Below, piece by piece: positions 50,357 through 58,937 of a DNA stretch of 64,000 nucleotides; position 1 is the first letter of the stretch, and each line of letters begins with the position of its first letter. A program made the translations under genes and the position numbers. Location: positions 148,501-212,500 of the forward strand of contig JAPDPX010000009.1 of assembly GCA_034506255.1 (NCBI GenBank), given 5' to 3'. This stretch comes from a candidate division KSB1 bacterium. GTDB taxonomy: Bacteria > Zhuqueibacterota > Zhuqueibacteria > Zhuqueibacterales > Zhuqueibacteraceae. Below the pieces are notes generated by a model, which saw nothing but the letters and a program-made list of their open reading frames with translations, made no database searches and had not been told where the DNA came from.

Positions 50357-51064
50357 ATGCGAATCTCCGCGAAAAAAGCCGCCCTGCTTTCCGTGACCGG
50401 GCACGCTCTGTTGCTGCTGGCCATCTTCCTGGCAGGCTTCTCCCAACCGATACCACGTGGCTATCCCCGCGTGCTGACTGCCACTTTTGTGGAACGCAGT
50501 TCCGCTGTGAATATGGTGCACCCGGCAGCCGCGCCGCGCGCCGTGATCAATCCCCGCCCGGAACCGCCTGTGACCAAGGAGGTGCCGGGCAAAATTGCGG
50601 TTCCCCAAAAAACACCACCGCGAAAACCGGCCACCAAACCGGAGGCGACGCCAAAACCGCGATCCCCCGCGAAAGCCCCAACGATTTCGCAGGCGCCGCC
50701 GACCAGCGGTGGCAGCGCCCCGGCCGGCAGTGGCGGCCGGGAAGGACCGGTGACCAGCGGGATTGCCAAAGTTGATGTGCCGGACTTTGCTTTTCCGCAC
50801 TACCTCGTTCTGCTGCAATTGCGCATCGAAAACCAGTGGCGGCCGCCTTATGCCGGCAGCGGCCAGTTTCTCGCCACCGTCCATTTTGTGATTGCGAAAT
50901 CGGGCCGCCTGATCTCGCACGAATTGGAAAAATCCTCCGGCAATTTTGCTTTCGATCAGGCCGCTTTGCGTGCCGTGCAAAATGCCAGCCCTCTGCCGCC
51001 ACTTCCGGAAGATTCGGGCCTGGAAATCCTGGGCGTTCATTTTGATTTTGTCGCGAATTGGTAA
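50357..51064 (+). CDS. tolA: TolA/TonB-like energy-transducing protein
   Basis: A 235-aa protein: TM helix near 10-30 (ALLSVTGHALLLLAIFLAGF), a Pro/Lys/Ala-rich spacer (~50-130, PRPEPPVTKEVPGK ... KPEATPKPRSPAKAP) and a C-terminal TonB-like domain (LRIENQWRPPYAGSGQFLATVHFVIAKSGRL ... FDQAALRAVQNASPLPPLP). In sequence the C-terminal domain is TonB-type, but the Tol operon context makes TolA function likely; many bacteria use such TonB-fold TolA. It is separated from tolR by a 528-bp gap. Confidence 0.85.
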   Translation: MRISAKKAALLSVTGHALLLLAIFLAGFSQPIPRGYPRVLTATFVERSSAVNMVHPAAAPRAVINPRPEPPVTKEVPGKIAVPQKTPPRKPATKPEATPKPRSPAKAPTISQAPPTSGGSAPAGSGGREGPVTSGIAKVDVPDFAFPHYLVLLQLRIENQWRPPYAGSGQFLATVHFVIAKSGRLISHELEKSSGNFAFDQAALRAVQNASPLPPLPEDSGLEILGVHFDFVANW

Positions 51065-51158
51065 CTCATTGTCCTCTGTCAGGATCATGACGCCGGAATG
51101 TCTCTTGCTTCCTCGGCTTCACCCGCCTCGTTGCCGTGCAATCGCCGTCGACCACCGC

Positions 51159-52481
51159 ATGCTTCAGCGCTTCGGGCCGCCGGCCGCCATGCTTGCCCTG
51201 CTGGTGTTCCTGCCCCGCCCGCTCGCCGCGCAGTCGGAAGTCTATTTGCGCGTCGAGACCAATACCTTTGCGCGCATACCCGTGGAGTTGAAGGAGTGCC
51301 AGCCGCTGCAGCACGCCAGCCCGAAAGATGCCACCCGCGTGCTCGACATCCTCGACAACGATCTGTGGATGTCGAGCCTGATTGCCTCCTTTCGCAGCGA
51401 TGAGGCGCCCGCCGGCGACTCCCCCTGGCTGGAGATCGCCAGCCGCGGACCCGCCCAGCCGTTTCGTCTGGAAGTCCACTCGCGCTTGTCGCAGCAAAAT
51501 GACCGCATCAACCTGGAAGCCGATTTGATCGACAGTCACTCGCGCCGCACCCTGGCGCAGAAACGTTATCAAGGCTGCCGCGACAACCTGCGTTTGCTGG
51601 TGCACAGCCTGGCCGATGACATCGTCAATCTGCTCACCGGCGAAAAAGGCATTGCCAAAAGCCGCATCGCCTTCACCGCCAAAGCCGGAGACAGCAAGGA
51701 AATTTTCGTGATGGATTTCGACGGCACCAATGTGCGGCAGCTCACCGCCTTCGGCAGCCTCAACCTGACGCCGGCATGGTCCCCGGAGGCACGGCTGCTG
51801 GCACTGACCTCCTACCGTCAGGAAAACCCCGATCTCGTGCTTATTGACGGCGTGACCGGCCGGACGGTGCGCGCCTTCTCGCAAACCGGCTTGCAAACAG
51901 CGCCGGTATGGTCGCCGGATGGCAGTCAGATCGCCTTCGCCTCGACACACGAGGGCAACTCTGAAATCTATGTGATGAATGCCGACGGCAAACGCCTGCG
52001 CCGCCTGACCCATCATCCCGCCGTCGATTCCTCGCCCACCTGGTCGCCCACCGGCCGCGAGCTGGCTTTCACCTCCGACCGGCTCGGCAGCCCGCAAATT
52101 TTCATCATGGACGCCGAAGGCAGCAATGTTCGCCGGCTGACCTATGTCGGCGATTATAATGACTCGCCGGCCTGGTCGCCCAAGGGCGACAAGATCGCCT
52201 TCGTCTCCCGTTTGAACGGTCGTTTCAACATCGCGACCATCGCGGTCACCGGCGAAAATTTCACACAACTCACGAGCGATGCCGGCAGCAATGAAGACCC
52301 GGCCTGGTCGCCGGATGGCTACCGCATCGTCTTCAGTTCCACGCGCAGCGGCGGCAGCGACATCTACAGCATGGAATGGAACGGCCAGAATGTGCGTCGT
52401 CTCACTCACAAGGGAACCTGCACCAGCCCGGTGTGGTCAAACAATCTCCGCCCTGATCTCGACAGCGCCTGCCGGGACTGA
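51159..52481 (+). CDS. tolB: TolB-like periplasmic beta-propeller protein
   Basis: A 440-aa protein with a signal peptide (PPAAMLALLVFLPRPLAAQ), an N-terminal alpha/beta domain (~25-170, FARIPVELKECQPL ... LVHSLADDIVNLLTGEKGIA) and a six-bladed propeller of PD40 repeats (KEIFVMDFDGTNVRQLT, PAWSPEARLLALTS, PVWSPDGSQIAFAS, PTWSPTGRELAFTS, PAWSPKGDKIAFVS, PAWSPDGYRIVFSS). It works with Pal and the TolQRA complex in outer-membrane constriction. The ATG at 51159 directly precedes the signal; ATG 51087 has a short SD and is an alternative with a 24-residue extension. Confidence 0.92.
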   Translation: MLQRFGPPAAMLALLVFLPRPLAAQSEVYLRVETNTFARIPVELKECQPLQHASPKDATRVLDILDNDLWMSSLIASFRSDEAPAGDSPWLEIASRGPAQPFRLEVHSRLSQQNDRINLEADLIDSHSRRTLAQKRYQGCRDNLRLLVHSLADDIVNLLTGEKGIAKSRIAFTAKAGDSKEIFVMDFDGTNVRQLTAFGSLNLTPAWSPEARLLALTSYRQENPDLVLIDGVTGRTVRAFSQTGLQTAPVWSPDGSQIAFASTHEGNSEIYVMNADGKRLRRLTHHPAVDSSPTWSPTGRELAFTSDRLGSPQIFIMDAEGSNVRRLTYVGDYNDSPAWSPKGDKIAFVSRLNGRFNIATIAVTGENFTQLTSDAGSNEDPAWSPDGYRIVFSSTRSGGSDIYSMEWNGQNVRRLTHKGTCTSPVWSNNLRPDLDSACRD

Positions 52482-52706
52482 AGCCGGGGCTGTGGGCAGC
52501 AACAATCGTTGTGGTGTTCCACCCGCAAGGATTTGATGACGATAAAGACAAGAGCTGCCTCTGTCCGCGCCGCAAACCAGATTGTTTTTTGCTGATCCAG
52601 GCGGGAGTCAGCGTTGTTTGTTGAAGAATGGCCGGGTGTGCGGCAGTTTTGCAAGGCCCGGGTGGCCCAGTTTGCCTGTCAACGTCAAAATTGCAAGGAG
52701 GTATCC

Positions 52707-53261
52707 ATGTTGTCACGCTTGTACAAGTTTGGTTGGCTGCCGGCACTGTCAACGCTGCTGTTGCCGCTTCTGCTCATGAGTCATCTGGGTTGTAGCAGCG
52801 GCAGGCAGGTTGTGAAACAAAGCGAAGCAGCGCCGCCGGAACCTGTGCGGGAGGAGACGCCGCCGCCACCGCCGCCCGCCCGGCAACCCGCAGTGGAGCG
52901 CGAGGACGTGCCGGCACCCCGGCCGCTAATGCTGGCCAACGTCCATTTCGATTACGACAAATATGACCTCACGGCCACGGCGCGCGAAATACTCGCGGCG
53001 CATGCCCGTGCCCTGCGCGAGCGGCCCGAACTCAACGTGCGCATCGCCGGGCATTGTGACGAACGCGGCACCATCGAGTACAATCTGGCCCTGGGCGAGA
53101 AACGCGCCAACGCCGTGCGGGATTATTTGGTGTCGCTGGGTGTCGAACGTTCGCGCTTGAGCACGATCAGCTACGGCAAAGAACGTCCGCTCGATGCCCG
53201 CAGCAATGAGGAAGCCTGGGCAAAGAACCGGCGCGCCGAATTCGTGATTCTGAATCAGTAA
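52707..53261 (+). CDS. pal: Peptidoglycan-associated lipoprotein
   Basis: A 184-aa lipoprotein: signal LSTLLLPLLLMSHLGC, then a proline-rich linker (PPPPPPARQPAVER) and an OmpA-like peptidoglycan-binding domain (~75-184) with VHFDYDKYDLTATAREIL, VRIAGHCDERGTIEYNLALGEKRA and SYGKERPLDARSNEEAWAKNRRAEF. It anchors the outer membrane to peptidoglycan and binds TolB. A perfect SD AAGGAGGT lies about 6 nt before the ATG. It follows tolB by 225 bp. Confidence 0.95.
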   Translation: MLSRLYKFGWLPALSTLLLPLLLMSHLGCSSGRQVVKQSEAAPPEPVREETPPPPPPARQPAVEREDVPAPRPLMLANVHFDYDKYDLTATAREILAAHARALRERPELNVRIAGHCDERGTIEYNLALGEKRANAVRDYLVSLGVERSRLSTISYGKERPLDARSNEEAWAKNRRAEFVILNQ

Positions 53262-53363
53262 CGGGCGCCGCTCACCCGGCTGGCCGCGCCGGGCGCGGCT
53301 CCGGCCCGGGTGAAGGCCGCCCGGCCTCTTTTTGCGTTACTCATTGCCATGGGTGACCAGCAT

Positions 53364-54143
53364 ATGCGAAACCTCATGCTTTCCCTGCTGGCGGGCACGG
53401 CACTGGCCTTCAACGCCTGCCTCACCCCCAGCCAGATGCGGCGTGTGGAAACGGACAATGCCGCTTTGCGCGCCCAGGTCGATTCGCTGCGCCTGCAAGT
53501 GCAACGCCTGCGAACCATGACCGCCAGGGCCGAAATGACCGGCGGCAAAGCCGATGAATCGCTCCTGCGCCTGCGCGCCGACAATGAGCTGCGTCTCAAT
53601 CAATTTGCCGAGCAGCTTCGCATTCTCAGCGACCGCGTTGACGATCTCGACAATCGCATGGCCAACCTCCCGGGCAAGTTGCGCTTGATGAGTGAAAAGA
53701 CTTCTGCCACTGCCTCCTCGCCGGCGGCCGCCGCCACCACAACTCCCGCCGCCGCGATGACCGCCGAGCATACCGACGAGGCGCAGAAGCTTTACGATAC
53801 CGCCTATCAAGACCTGGTGCGCGGCCAGATCGATTTGGCGCGCGAAGGCTTTCTGGAATTCCTGCGCAAATATCCGCACAGCACGCTGGCGGACAATGCG
53901 CAGTATTGGATCGGCGAGAGTTTCTACACCCAGAAAAATTACGCCCGCGCCGCCACCGAGTTTGCCGTCGTCCCCGACAAATATCCCGGCAGTGACAAAC
54001 TCGCCGCCGCCATGCTGAAACGTGCTTATTCGCTGATGGGACTCAATCGCACCCCCGAAGCCAGAGTTTTGCTCGAACAAGTCATCAAAAAATTCCCGCG
54101 CTCCGCGGAAGCGGAATTGGCGCGTGCCAAACTGCAGGAGTGA
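53364..54143 (+). CDS. cpoB: CpoB/YbgF-like TPR protein of the Tol system
   Basis: A 259-aa protein with a lipoprotein-like signal (LSLLAGTALAFNAC), an N-terminal coiled coil (~20-110, ETDNAALRAQVDSLRLQVQRLR ... LRILSDRVDDLDNRMA), an Ala/Thr-rich linker and C-terminal TPRs (DTAYQDLVRGQIDLAREGFLEFLRKYP; DNAQYWIGESFYTQKNYARAA). This is the CpoB/YbgF architecture that coordinates Tol with peptidoglycan synthesis. The preferred start is 53364; ATG 53349 and GTG 53310 are in-frame alternatives. It closes the tolQ-R-A-B-pal-cpoB string. Confidence 0.9.
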   Translation: MRNLMLSLLAGTALAFNACLTPSQMRRVETDNAALRAQVDSLRLQVQRLRTMTARAEMTGGKADESLLRLRADNELRLNQFAEQLRILSDRVDDLDNRMANLPGKLRLMSEKTSATASSPAAAATTTPAAAMTAEHTDEAQKLYDTAYQDLVRGQIDLAREGFLEFLRKYPHSTLADNAQYWIGESFYTQKNYARAATEFAVVPDKYPGSDKLAAAMLKRAYSLMGLNRTPEARVLLEQVIKKFPRSAEAELARAKLQE

Positions 54144-54228
54144 ACCGCGGCAGGCTGCTGCAACCCGGCCTGCCGCCCGTTCCGCCGGCTCCACACACCA
54201 TCAAGCGACAGCAGGACAGAGGATCATC

Positions 54229-54585
54229 ATGCCCAGATTCGAACGGCACATTTTCATTTGCACCAACGAACGACCGCCGGGCCATCCCAAAGGCTCCTGT
54301 GCCGCCAAAGGGTCGCTGGCACTGGCGGACAAATTCAAAGAAGAGTTGCACAAACGCGGCTTGAAGGGCCGCATGCGCGCCAACAAGGCCGGCTGTCTGG
54401 ACTTGTGTGAATCCGGTCCGACGGTGGTGGTCTATCCCGAGGGCGTTTGGTATCAAAAAGTCACACTCCAGGACGTCGACGAAATCATTGATTCGCACTT
54501 GCTCGGCGGCAAAGTTGTCGAGCGCTTGCTCCTGCCGGAAACCGCAAAAGAAAATCCGGCAACCAAGCCGGTTGCGGAGCAATGA
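54229..54585 (+). CDS. Thioredoxin-like [2Fe-2S] ferredoxin
   Basis: A 118-aa protein of the (2Fe-2S) thioredoxin-like ferredoxin family: FICTNERPPGHPKGSC and ANKAGCLDLCESGPTVVVYPEGVWY. Four cysteines C11, C24, C56 and C60 form the cluster site (C-x12-C ... C-x3-C). It probably carries electrons to an unknown partner; no partner oxidoreductase is adjacent. SD AGAGGA lies upstream of ATG 54229. It follows cpoB by 85 bp and is followed by a terminator, so it may be the last gene of the Tol transcript or stand alone. Confidence 0.9.
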   Translation: MPRFERHIFICTNERPPGHPKGSCAAKGSLALADKFKEELHKRGLKGRMRANKAGCLDLCESGPTVVVYPEGVWYQKVTLQDVDEIIDSHLLGGKVVERLLLPETAKENPATKPVAEQ

Positions 54586-54616
54586 GATTCCCGATGGTCG
54601 CGGCCATGACATGCAG

Positions 54617-54659
54617 TCCCACAGAGAAGCAGCAGTTTTTTCTGTGGGATTTTTGTTTT
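54617..54659 (+). terminator. Rho-independent terminator after the ferredoxin gene
   Basis: Stem TCCCACAGA (54617-54625) with TCTGTGGGA (54641-54649), followed by TTTTTGTTTT. It lies 31 bp past the ferredoxin stop. Confidence 0.85.
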
Positions 54660-55186
54660 GCACCGAAGCGCCCGAAATCGCCGGCAGCTTTCCTGAATGA
54701 CGGCTCTCCCGCCGCTCATTTCTCCGGCTCTAGTGCAAACAGGCCGCGATTTTTTCCCAGCCATTTGACGCACAGCTACGGGAATGCAATTCCTCACGGC
54801 GCCACCCAATTCCCGACCGTTTGTCCCCTCTCCTCCCCTGCAAAACCACCGCCTCAGTCAGTGGGAATTCTCATGATGTCGGTTGCTTTGCCGCCACAAA
54901 AATGAGGCGACCATAAGTGCAAGTGAGCTTGATGCGCCATTCCCTGCCTCTGCTGCTCCTGACCGCCTTCTTCCCGAGGTGATGCAAATATTCTGGCATT
55001 TTCCGTGTTTGGTTGTGCAGCAGAGTTTGACTTCCCGGCCGGCTTTGGTCGGAAAGATCCGGGAAATGTGGAAGCACACGTGACCCTCGTGAGAAAATGG
55101 CCGGCAGCGGTGCGGGCGGCGTGGGTGCCGCATCATGCAGCCATACGGCAGTGGACAAGCTGAAAATATGAACAGGAGCGAAACAG
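54660..55186. other. Intergenic region at the start of the accessory zone
   Basis: About 530 bp with no gene that I can support. Codon-like periodicity is weak and the small ORFs lack ribosome sites. No copies of the repeat elements A-C occur here. Confidence 0.45.
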
Positions 55187-55540
55187 ATGATGAAAAGTTT
55201 TACACGCTTGCTGGCGCGGGATGGCTGTTCGCCGGGTTGGCCCTTGCGCAACGCAACGATGCGGCACGCTCGGCTTCTTCCGCCGGTAAAATCAAAGTCA
55301 ATGGCTTGAACAAGTATTATCGGGGTGTGGCGGGGCGGGCTGATCGTGGGCGTGTTCAATGAAGGCGACCTGGCGGGAATGGCTCCGCTCACGCTGCCCG
55401 GCAAACGGCAACCGCCCGCGGAATTTTCCCGGCTTCGCGAGGCCGCGGGGCGCGAGCTGGGCGGAGCCGAGCGCAGGGATTACTCTGATCGTTCGGTCGC
55501 ATGCTCACCGGATTTGGGGGCTGGCGAGCGGCGGATAATG
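55187..55540 (+). pseudogene. Possible decayed gene for a small secreted protein
   Basis: A good SD (AGGAG, 8 nt) precedes ATGATG at 55187, which encodes MMKSFTRLLA. The continuation that looks like a signal peptide (AGAGWLFAGLALAQ) is in another frame, and a further protein-like run (GGLIVGVFNEGDLAGMAPLTLPG) is again in the first frame. Two compensating frameshifts would give one reading. No family is recognised. This is a guess; it may be chance. Confidence 0.3.
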
Positions 55541-55761
55541 CGCGTCACGCTTTTTTGCATGCGTGGCAACTCAACGCTTTGGCCGCGGATGAGTTGGACC
55601 TCCTGCACCATTTGCCAGGCAGCGGCAAAGCGCTCCGCGTCGCCGACCTTTTGCCAAAATGCAATGTCGAAGGAGCGGTCACTGTGCTGTTGCCGGGTCG
55701 CAACGCGCGCCATGATGACGCGGGGTTTCGTCTGCCCTGTTTCGTTCAACGCTTCGCTCAT
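55480..55761 (-). CDS. Small partner protein of a nucleotidyltransferase module
   Basis: A 93-aa polar protein with the motif FDIAFWQKVGDAERFAAAWQMVQE, then ELPRMQKSVTRI. I recall small proteins with an FW...RFAAAWxMVxE pattern that are encoded next to nucleotidyltransferase-like genes, but no function is known to me. SD AAGGG lies about 7 nt before ATG 55761. It starts 24 bp after the nucleotidyltransferase stop, so the two are co-transcribed. An antitoxin-like role is inference from gene pairing. Confidence 0.65.
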   Translation of the reverse strand: MSEALNETGQTKPRVIMARVATRQQHSDRSFDIAFWQKVGDAERFAAAWQMVQEVQLIRGQSVELPRMQKSVTRIIRRSPAPKSGEHATERSE

Positions 55762-55785
55762 GATGCACCCTTGACCTGGTATGCT

Positions 55786-56247
55786 TCAGGCTTTTTCTTT
55801 TTTGGCGGCCTCCAGCCGGTGTACATCCAGCAGATCTTGCTCCCGGCCGGCGGCTTTCTTGGCACGCAGGGTGTGTTCATAACTCAGAACAAAAACCTTT
55901 TGATCTGCATAGGTTGTGCTTACACGGTTTGCCCACGCCTCGGCGAAATCGAGGCCGGTGACGTCCAAAACGATGTCGATGCGATTCGGCTCAACGCCTA
56001 TTTGGAACACCACCTCCGGGTTGCACAAATCGGCGATGGTCAAATCGGTCAAAGGTGCACCGAACTTTGCCAGTGCCTCCCATACCTTTGTGGCGTTCTC
56101 CGGCGTTGGTTCTGTCCAAATATCCAAATCTTTCGTGTAGCGTGGCTCAGTGTGATAAATCACGGCGTATGCGCCAACGATGAGATAGCGCGCGCCGGCT
56201 TCGTTCAGACATCGCAGCAGATCCCCGAAGTCGTGATTGCCGTCCAT
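55786..56247 (-). CDS. Nucleotidyltransferase-fold protein (DUF6036-like)
   Basis: A 153-aa protein with a minimal nucleotidyltransferase core: VGAYAVIYHTEPRYTKDLDIW, where G25 and D40/D42 fit the G-x...-D-h-D pattern. It continues with VWEALAKFGAP, PNRIDIVLDVTGLDFAEAW and an AGREQDLLDVHRL end, as in small proteins related to AbiEii/MNT-type toxins or antitoxins. ATG 56247 has GAGGG 4-5 nt upstream; the frame extends to 56295. The gene lies in a sparse, decayed zone, a usual home for mobile toxin-antitoxin-like units. Confidence 0.72.
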   Translation of the reverse strand: MDGNHDFGDLLRCLNEAGARYLIVGAYAVIYHTEPRYTKDLDIWTEPTPENATKVWEALAKFGAPLTDLTIADLCNPEVVFQIGVEPNRIDIVLDVTGLDFAEAWANRVSTTYADQKVFVLSYEHTLRAKKAAGREQDLLDVHRLEAAKKEKA

Positions 56248-56582
56248 TTTACCCTCAATCTTCGAATAAAAATGGGGAAAAAAAACAACGCGCACAAGTT
56301 ATATTTCCAAAGACGATGGCGCGCCGGGCCGGTGGCCAACGAATGTTCTCACCGACGAAAGATCAGGGAATTCCCGGCTTCTGGGTGTGCAAATGCAGAA
56401 TCGGGTTTTGGAAGCTTACCGGCCACCCCAATACGAAAAAGCAGGGGGCATACTGTCCGGCTCATTCCGGGGCTTTTGCGACGCAATTTTTGTGGCAACT
56501 TGCAAGCTTCCAAGCAAAAACAGACAGGAGCCCCAAAATCGACCGCAAATTGGTTCAGACCTGCCACCGGGATGCTTCGCCG
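56248..56582. other. Intergenic stretch before the GNAT remnant
   Basis: About 335 bp with no supported gene. It separates the nucleotidyltransferase module from the decayed acetyltransferase and should contain the promoter of the former. Confidence 0.4.
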
Positions 56583-57046
56583 GTGCGCCGATTATCCTCC
56601 GCGCAGGTGAACCAAGTCGTTGCGGTTCTGTGCGACGCCTTTCACCATTATCCGGTTATGCGGTATATCATCGGCCCGGTTGATGGTGACTACGACCGCC
56701 GCCTGCACACACTGATCAACTTTTCATCATGGCGCGCAGGCGTTACGAAGCTTTCAGTGAAGCAACGCGAAAGTTTGAAGTCATCCCACCGCATTATCAT
56801 CTCAACATGATCGGCGTCCGCAGTGCATATCAAAGCAGGGGCCTCGCAGGCCAAATTCTCGATGCGGTGCATGCAATGTCTGAAAATCATCCTGTTTCGC
56901 AGGGCGTGACGTTGACCACGGGGGATTCCCGCAAGGTTTCGTTATATGAGCGTTTTGGATATTGCACAGTCGGCCATTTCCGGCTCGATGCACAACTGGA
57001 AACGTGGGGATTCTTTCGCCCCGGGAGAACAACAGAGGCCCGGTAG
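56583..57046 (+). pseudogene. Decayed GNAT acetyltransferase
   Basis: Two pieces of one GNAT-family N-acetyltransferase lie in different frames. The N-terminal part (VRRLSSAQVNQVVAVLCDAFHHYPVMRYIIG, from about 56583) runs to ~56730. The C-terminal part (HYHLNMIGVRSAYQSRGLAGQILDAV, acetyl-CoA-binding motif, then SLYERFGYCTVGHFRL) runs from ~56730 to 57046. A short piece of the middle appears missing, so an internal deletion with a frameshift is the likely cause. The protein cannot be made intact. Confidence 0.65.
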
Positions 57047-58087
57047 ATTCGCATCGGGATGGGTGAAACAACCGCCGCACCAGCGGAAAAGCCTACTCGA
57101 TCAGCCGGAGTGGGGAGGCCCCGCCGCCACGCGGCCATGTCTTCCGCGGCTGCTAGCCTGTCAAATTACGGTACCGGCACGGCAACAGGATTTGCAGCAA
57201 CCCATCAAAAAGAACAGTGTGGCAAGCGTTGAATTGTAATGAGCTGAGCCGGCCGGTGCGCCGCAAGGCAGCAGGCAGGCGAAGCTGTGCAATTGCAAAT
57301 TGGAGGGCCATAATTGGGTTTGGTCGCGGTGCAATTGTCCCCACCGCGAGGCCGGTCTTTGACGAAATATTTTCGACTCGCCAGTCTTGAACTAATGCGA
57401 AAAAAATCTTATTTGAGTCACCGGTGAGCGGGGAGTGAGGAATCACCGGGCCGGACATGCCGGTGGCTTGACTTGACCGGCAGGTCTCGCGAGGCGGACA
57501 AGGCAACATCAATCTGCTGTCGGTGATGGAAAATTTTTCGGGGCGTTGCATTTCCCCCGGTCGCTCCGATTGGCGCTGGAGAGGGAAGCCAATAATCGCT
57601 TGCCACCCCCGCCGCTGGAGAATGATCATGACTGTTGCGCGCCGGTCAAGGATTCCGGGATCTGTGATTGATCCTCTGGCAGTCGCTGATCCTGATGTTT
57701 TGCGCCAGGAAAATCGTGAGCGTGATCACGCGCCACCGGCTGGCCCGTAGGCGGCGAGGCGCCGCCGAACATGTTTTTGCCGCTTGCATGACAGATAATA
57801 TTTCGGCATAGTATCGCGTCATACCGCAGCTTTCCCGCAATGAAGCGGGACTTTTGTCATGGCAGGCGCACATGAGCGTGTGCGTTTGGCGCGGCGCGGC
57901 GTGGCAGTGGGAAATTGTTGCGAGCGGGAAGATTGCCTTGCAATTATCGTGAGGCAGATGCGGGGCGACTCTCGCGACCGCAAAGGGCGCCCTGCCCCTG
58001 CGATAAAGCCGTCTTGCAGCCCGGCACTTCGCTGTCCGCGCTTCCGGTCCTGTGAGAGCAGTCCGATCAAAACACGAGGTGAGGCCG
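57047..58087. other. Gene-poor intergenic region
   Basis: About 1 kb between the GNAT remnant and an SDR gene. It holds a short hairpin TCCCGC/GCGGGA (57833-57850) and no supported gene. No copy of repeat elements A-C was seen. Some ORFs are long but none has a ribosome site or a recognisable protein pattern. Confidence 0.5.
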
Positions 58088-58792
58088 ATGAATTTCGAAA
58101 ACCGGCTTGTGTTGATTACCGGCGGCACTGGCGCCCTGGGCACGTCAGTGAGCATGGCTTTTTTGCGGGCGGGCGGCTGTGTTGCCGTCAGCTATCGCCG
58201 GCCGGAGGAATTTGAAAAGCTGAAGGCGGCGGCGGGAGCATCCGCCGGCCGATTGCACGGCTTTCCGGCCAATCTGGTCGAGGAAACCAGTGTGTCGGCG
58301 ATGGTGCAGCAAGTCGCAATGCTCGGTCCGGTGCAGGTGTTGGTGAATTTGGTGGGAGGATATTTCGGCGGGGTTGGCATTCATGAGATGACCCTGGACC
58401 AATGGCACAAGATCATCGATTTGAATTTGAAATCCGTGTTTCTGTGTTGCAAGCATGTTTTGCCGTTGCTGCAGCGGCAGCGCACCGGTCGCATCATCAA
58501 TGTCAGCTCGCAAGGCGGCCAGCATGGCAGCGCCGGTCTTTCGGCATATGGCGCGGCCAAGGCGGGCCTCATCAATCTCACGCAAACATTGTCGGCGGAG
58601 GGAAGACCGTATCGCATTACCGCCAATGTGGTTGTGCCCGGCATCATCGATACACCTGCCAATCGCCAGGCCATGCCCAACGCGGATTTCAGCCGCTGGG
58701 TGGCGCCGGAGACCGTGGCGCACGCGATTCTGTTTTTGGCCTCCGAGGAGGCGCACGCGATCACCGGCGCTACGCTTCCGGTTGTGAGCTAA
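58088..58792 (+). CDS. Short-chain dehydrogenase/reductase
   Basis: A 234-aa SDR: cofactor loop TGGTGALGTSV, NLVGGYFGG in place of NNAG, catalytic region INVSSQGGQHGSAGLSAYGAAKAGL (Y and K at the expected four-residue spacing) and VVPGIIDTPANRQ. The substrate is unknown. It resembles the FabG-like SDRs but lacks the usual NNAG glycine pattern. SD GAGGTGAGG precedes ATG 58088. The upstream in-frame ATG 58052 is not favoured. Confidence 0.88.
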   Translation: MNFENRLVLITGGTGALGTSVSMAFLRAGGCVAVSYRRPEEFEKLKAAAGASAGRLHGFPANLVEETSVSAMVQQVAMLGPVQVLVNLVGGYFGGVGIHEMTLDQWHKIIDLNLKSVFLCCKHVLPLLQRQRTGRIINVSSQGGQHGSAGLSAYGAAKAGLINLTQTLSAEGRPYRITANVVVPGIIDTPANRQAMPNADFSRWVAPETVAHAILFLASEEAHAITGATLPVVS

Positions 58793-58937
58793 GCGGTCGC
58801 CTCGCGGCTGCGGGCAACAGCAGGAGACCATGTTGCGGCGATTGGTCGCCGGTTAAACGGGATCATGCACAGTGGGAGCCGCGCGCAAGAAAGTTGCGCG
58901 GCGGACAGCAGTATTTTTCGAAGAAGGAGAGTTGGCC

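Noticed and set aside
57000..57850. Possible small genes in the gene-poor region before the second SDR
   Set aside because: Open frames lack ribosome sites, signal peptides or motifs; the region is better described as non-coding.
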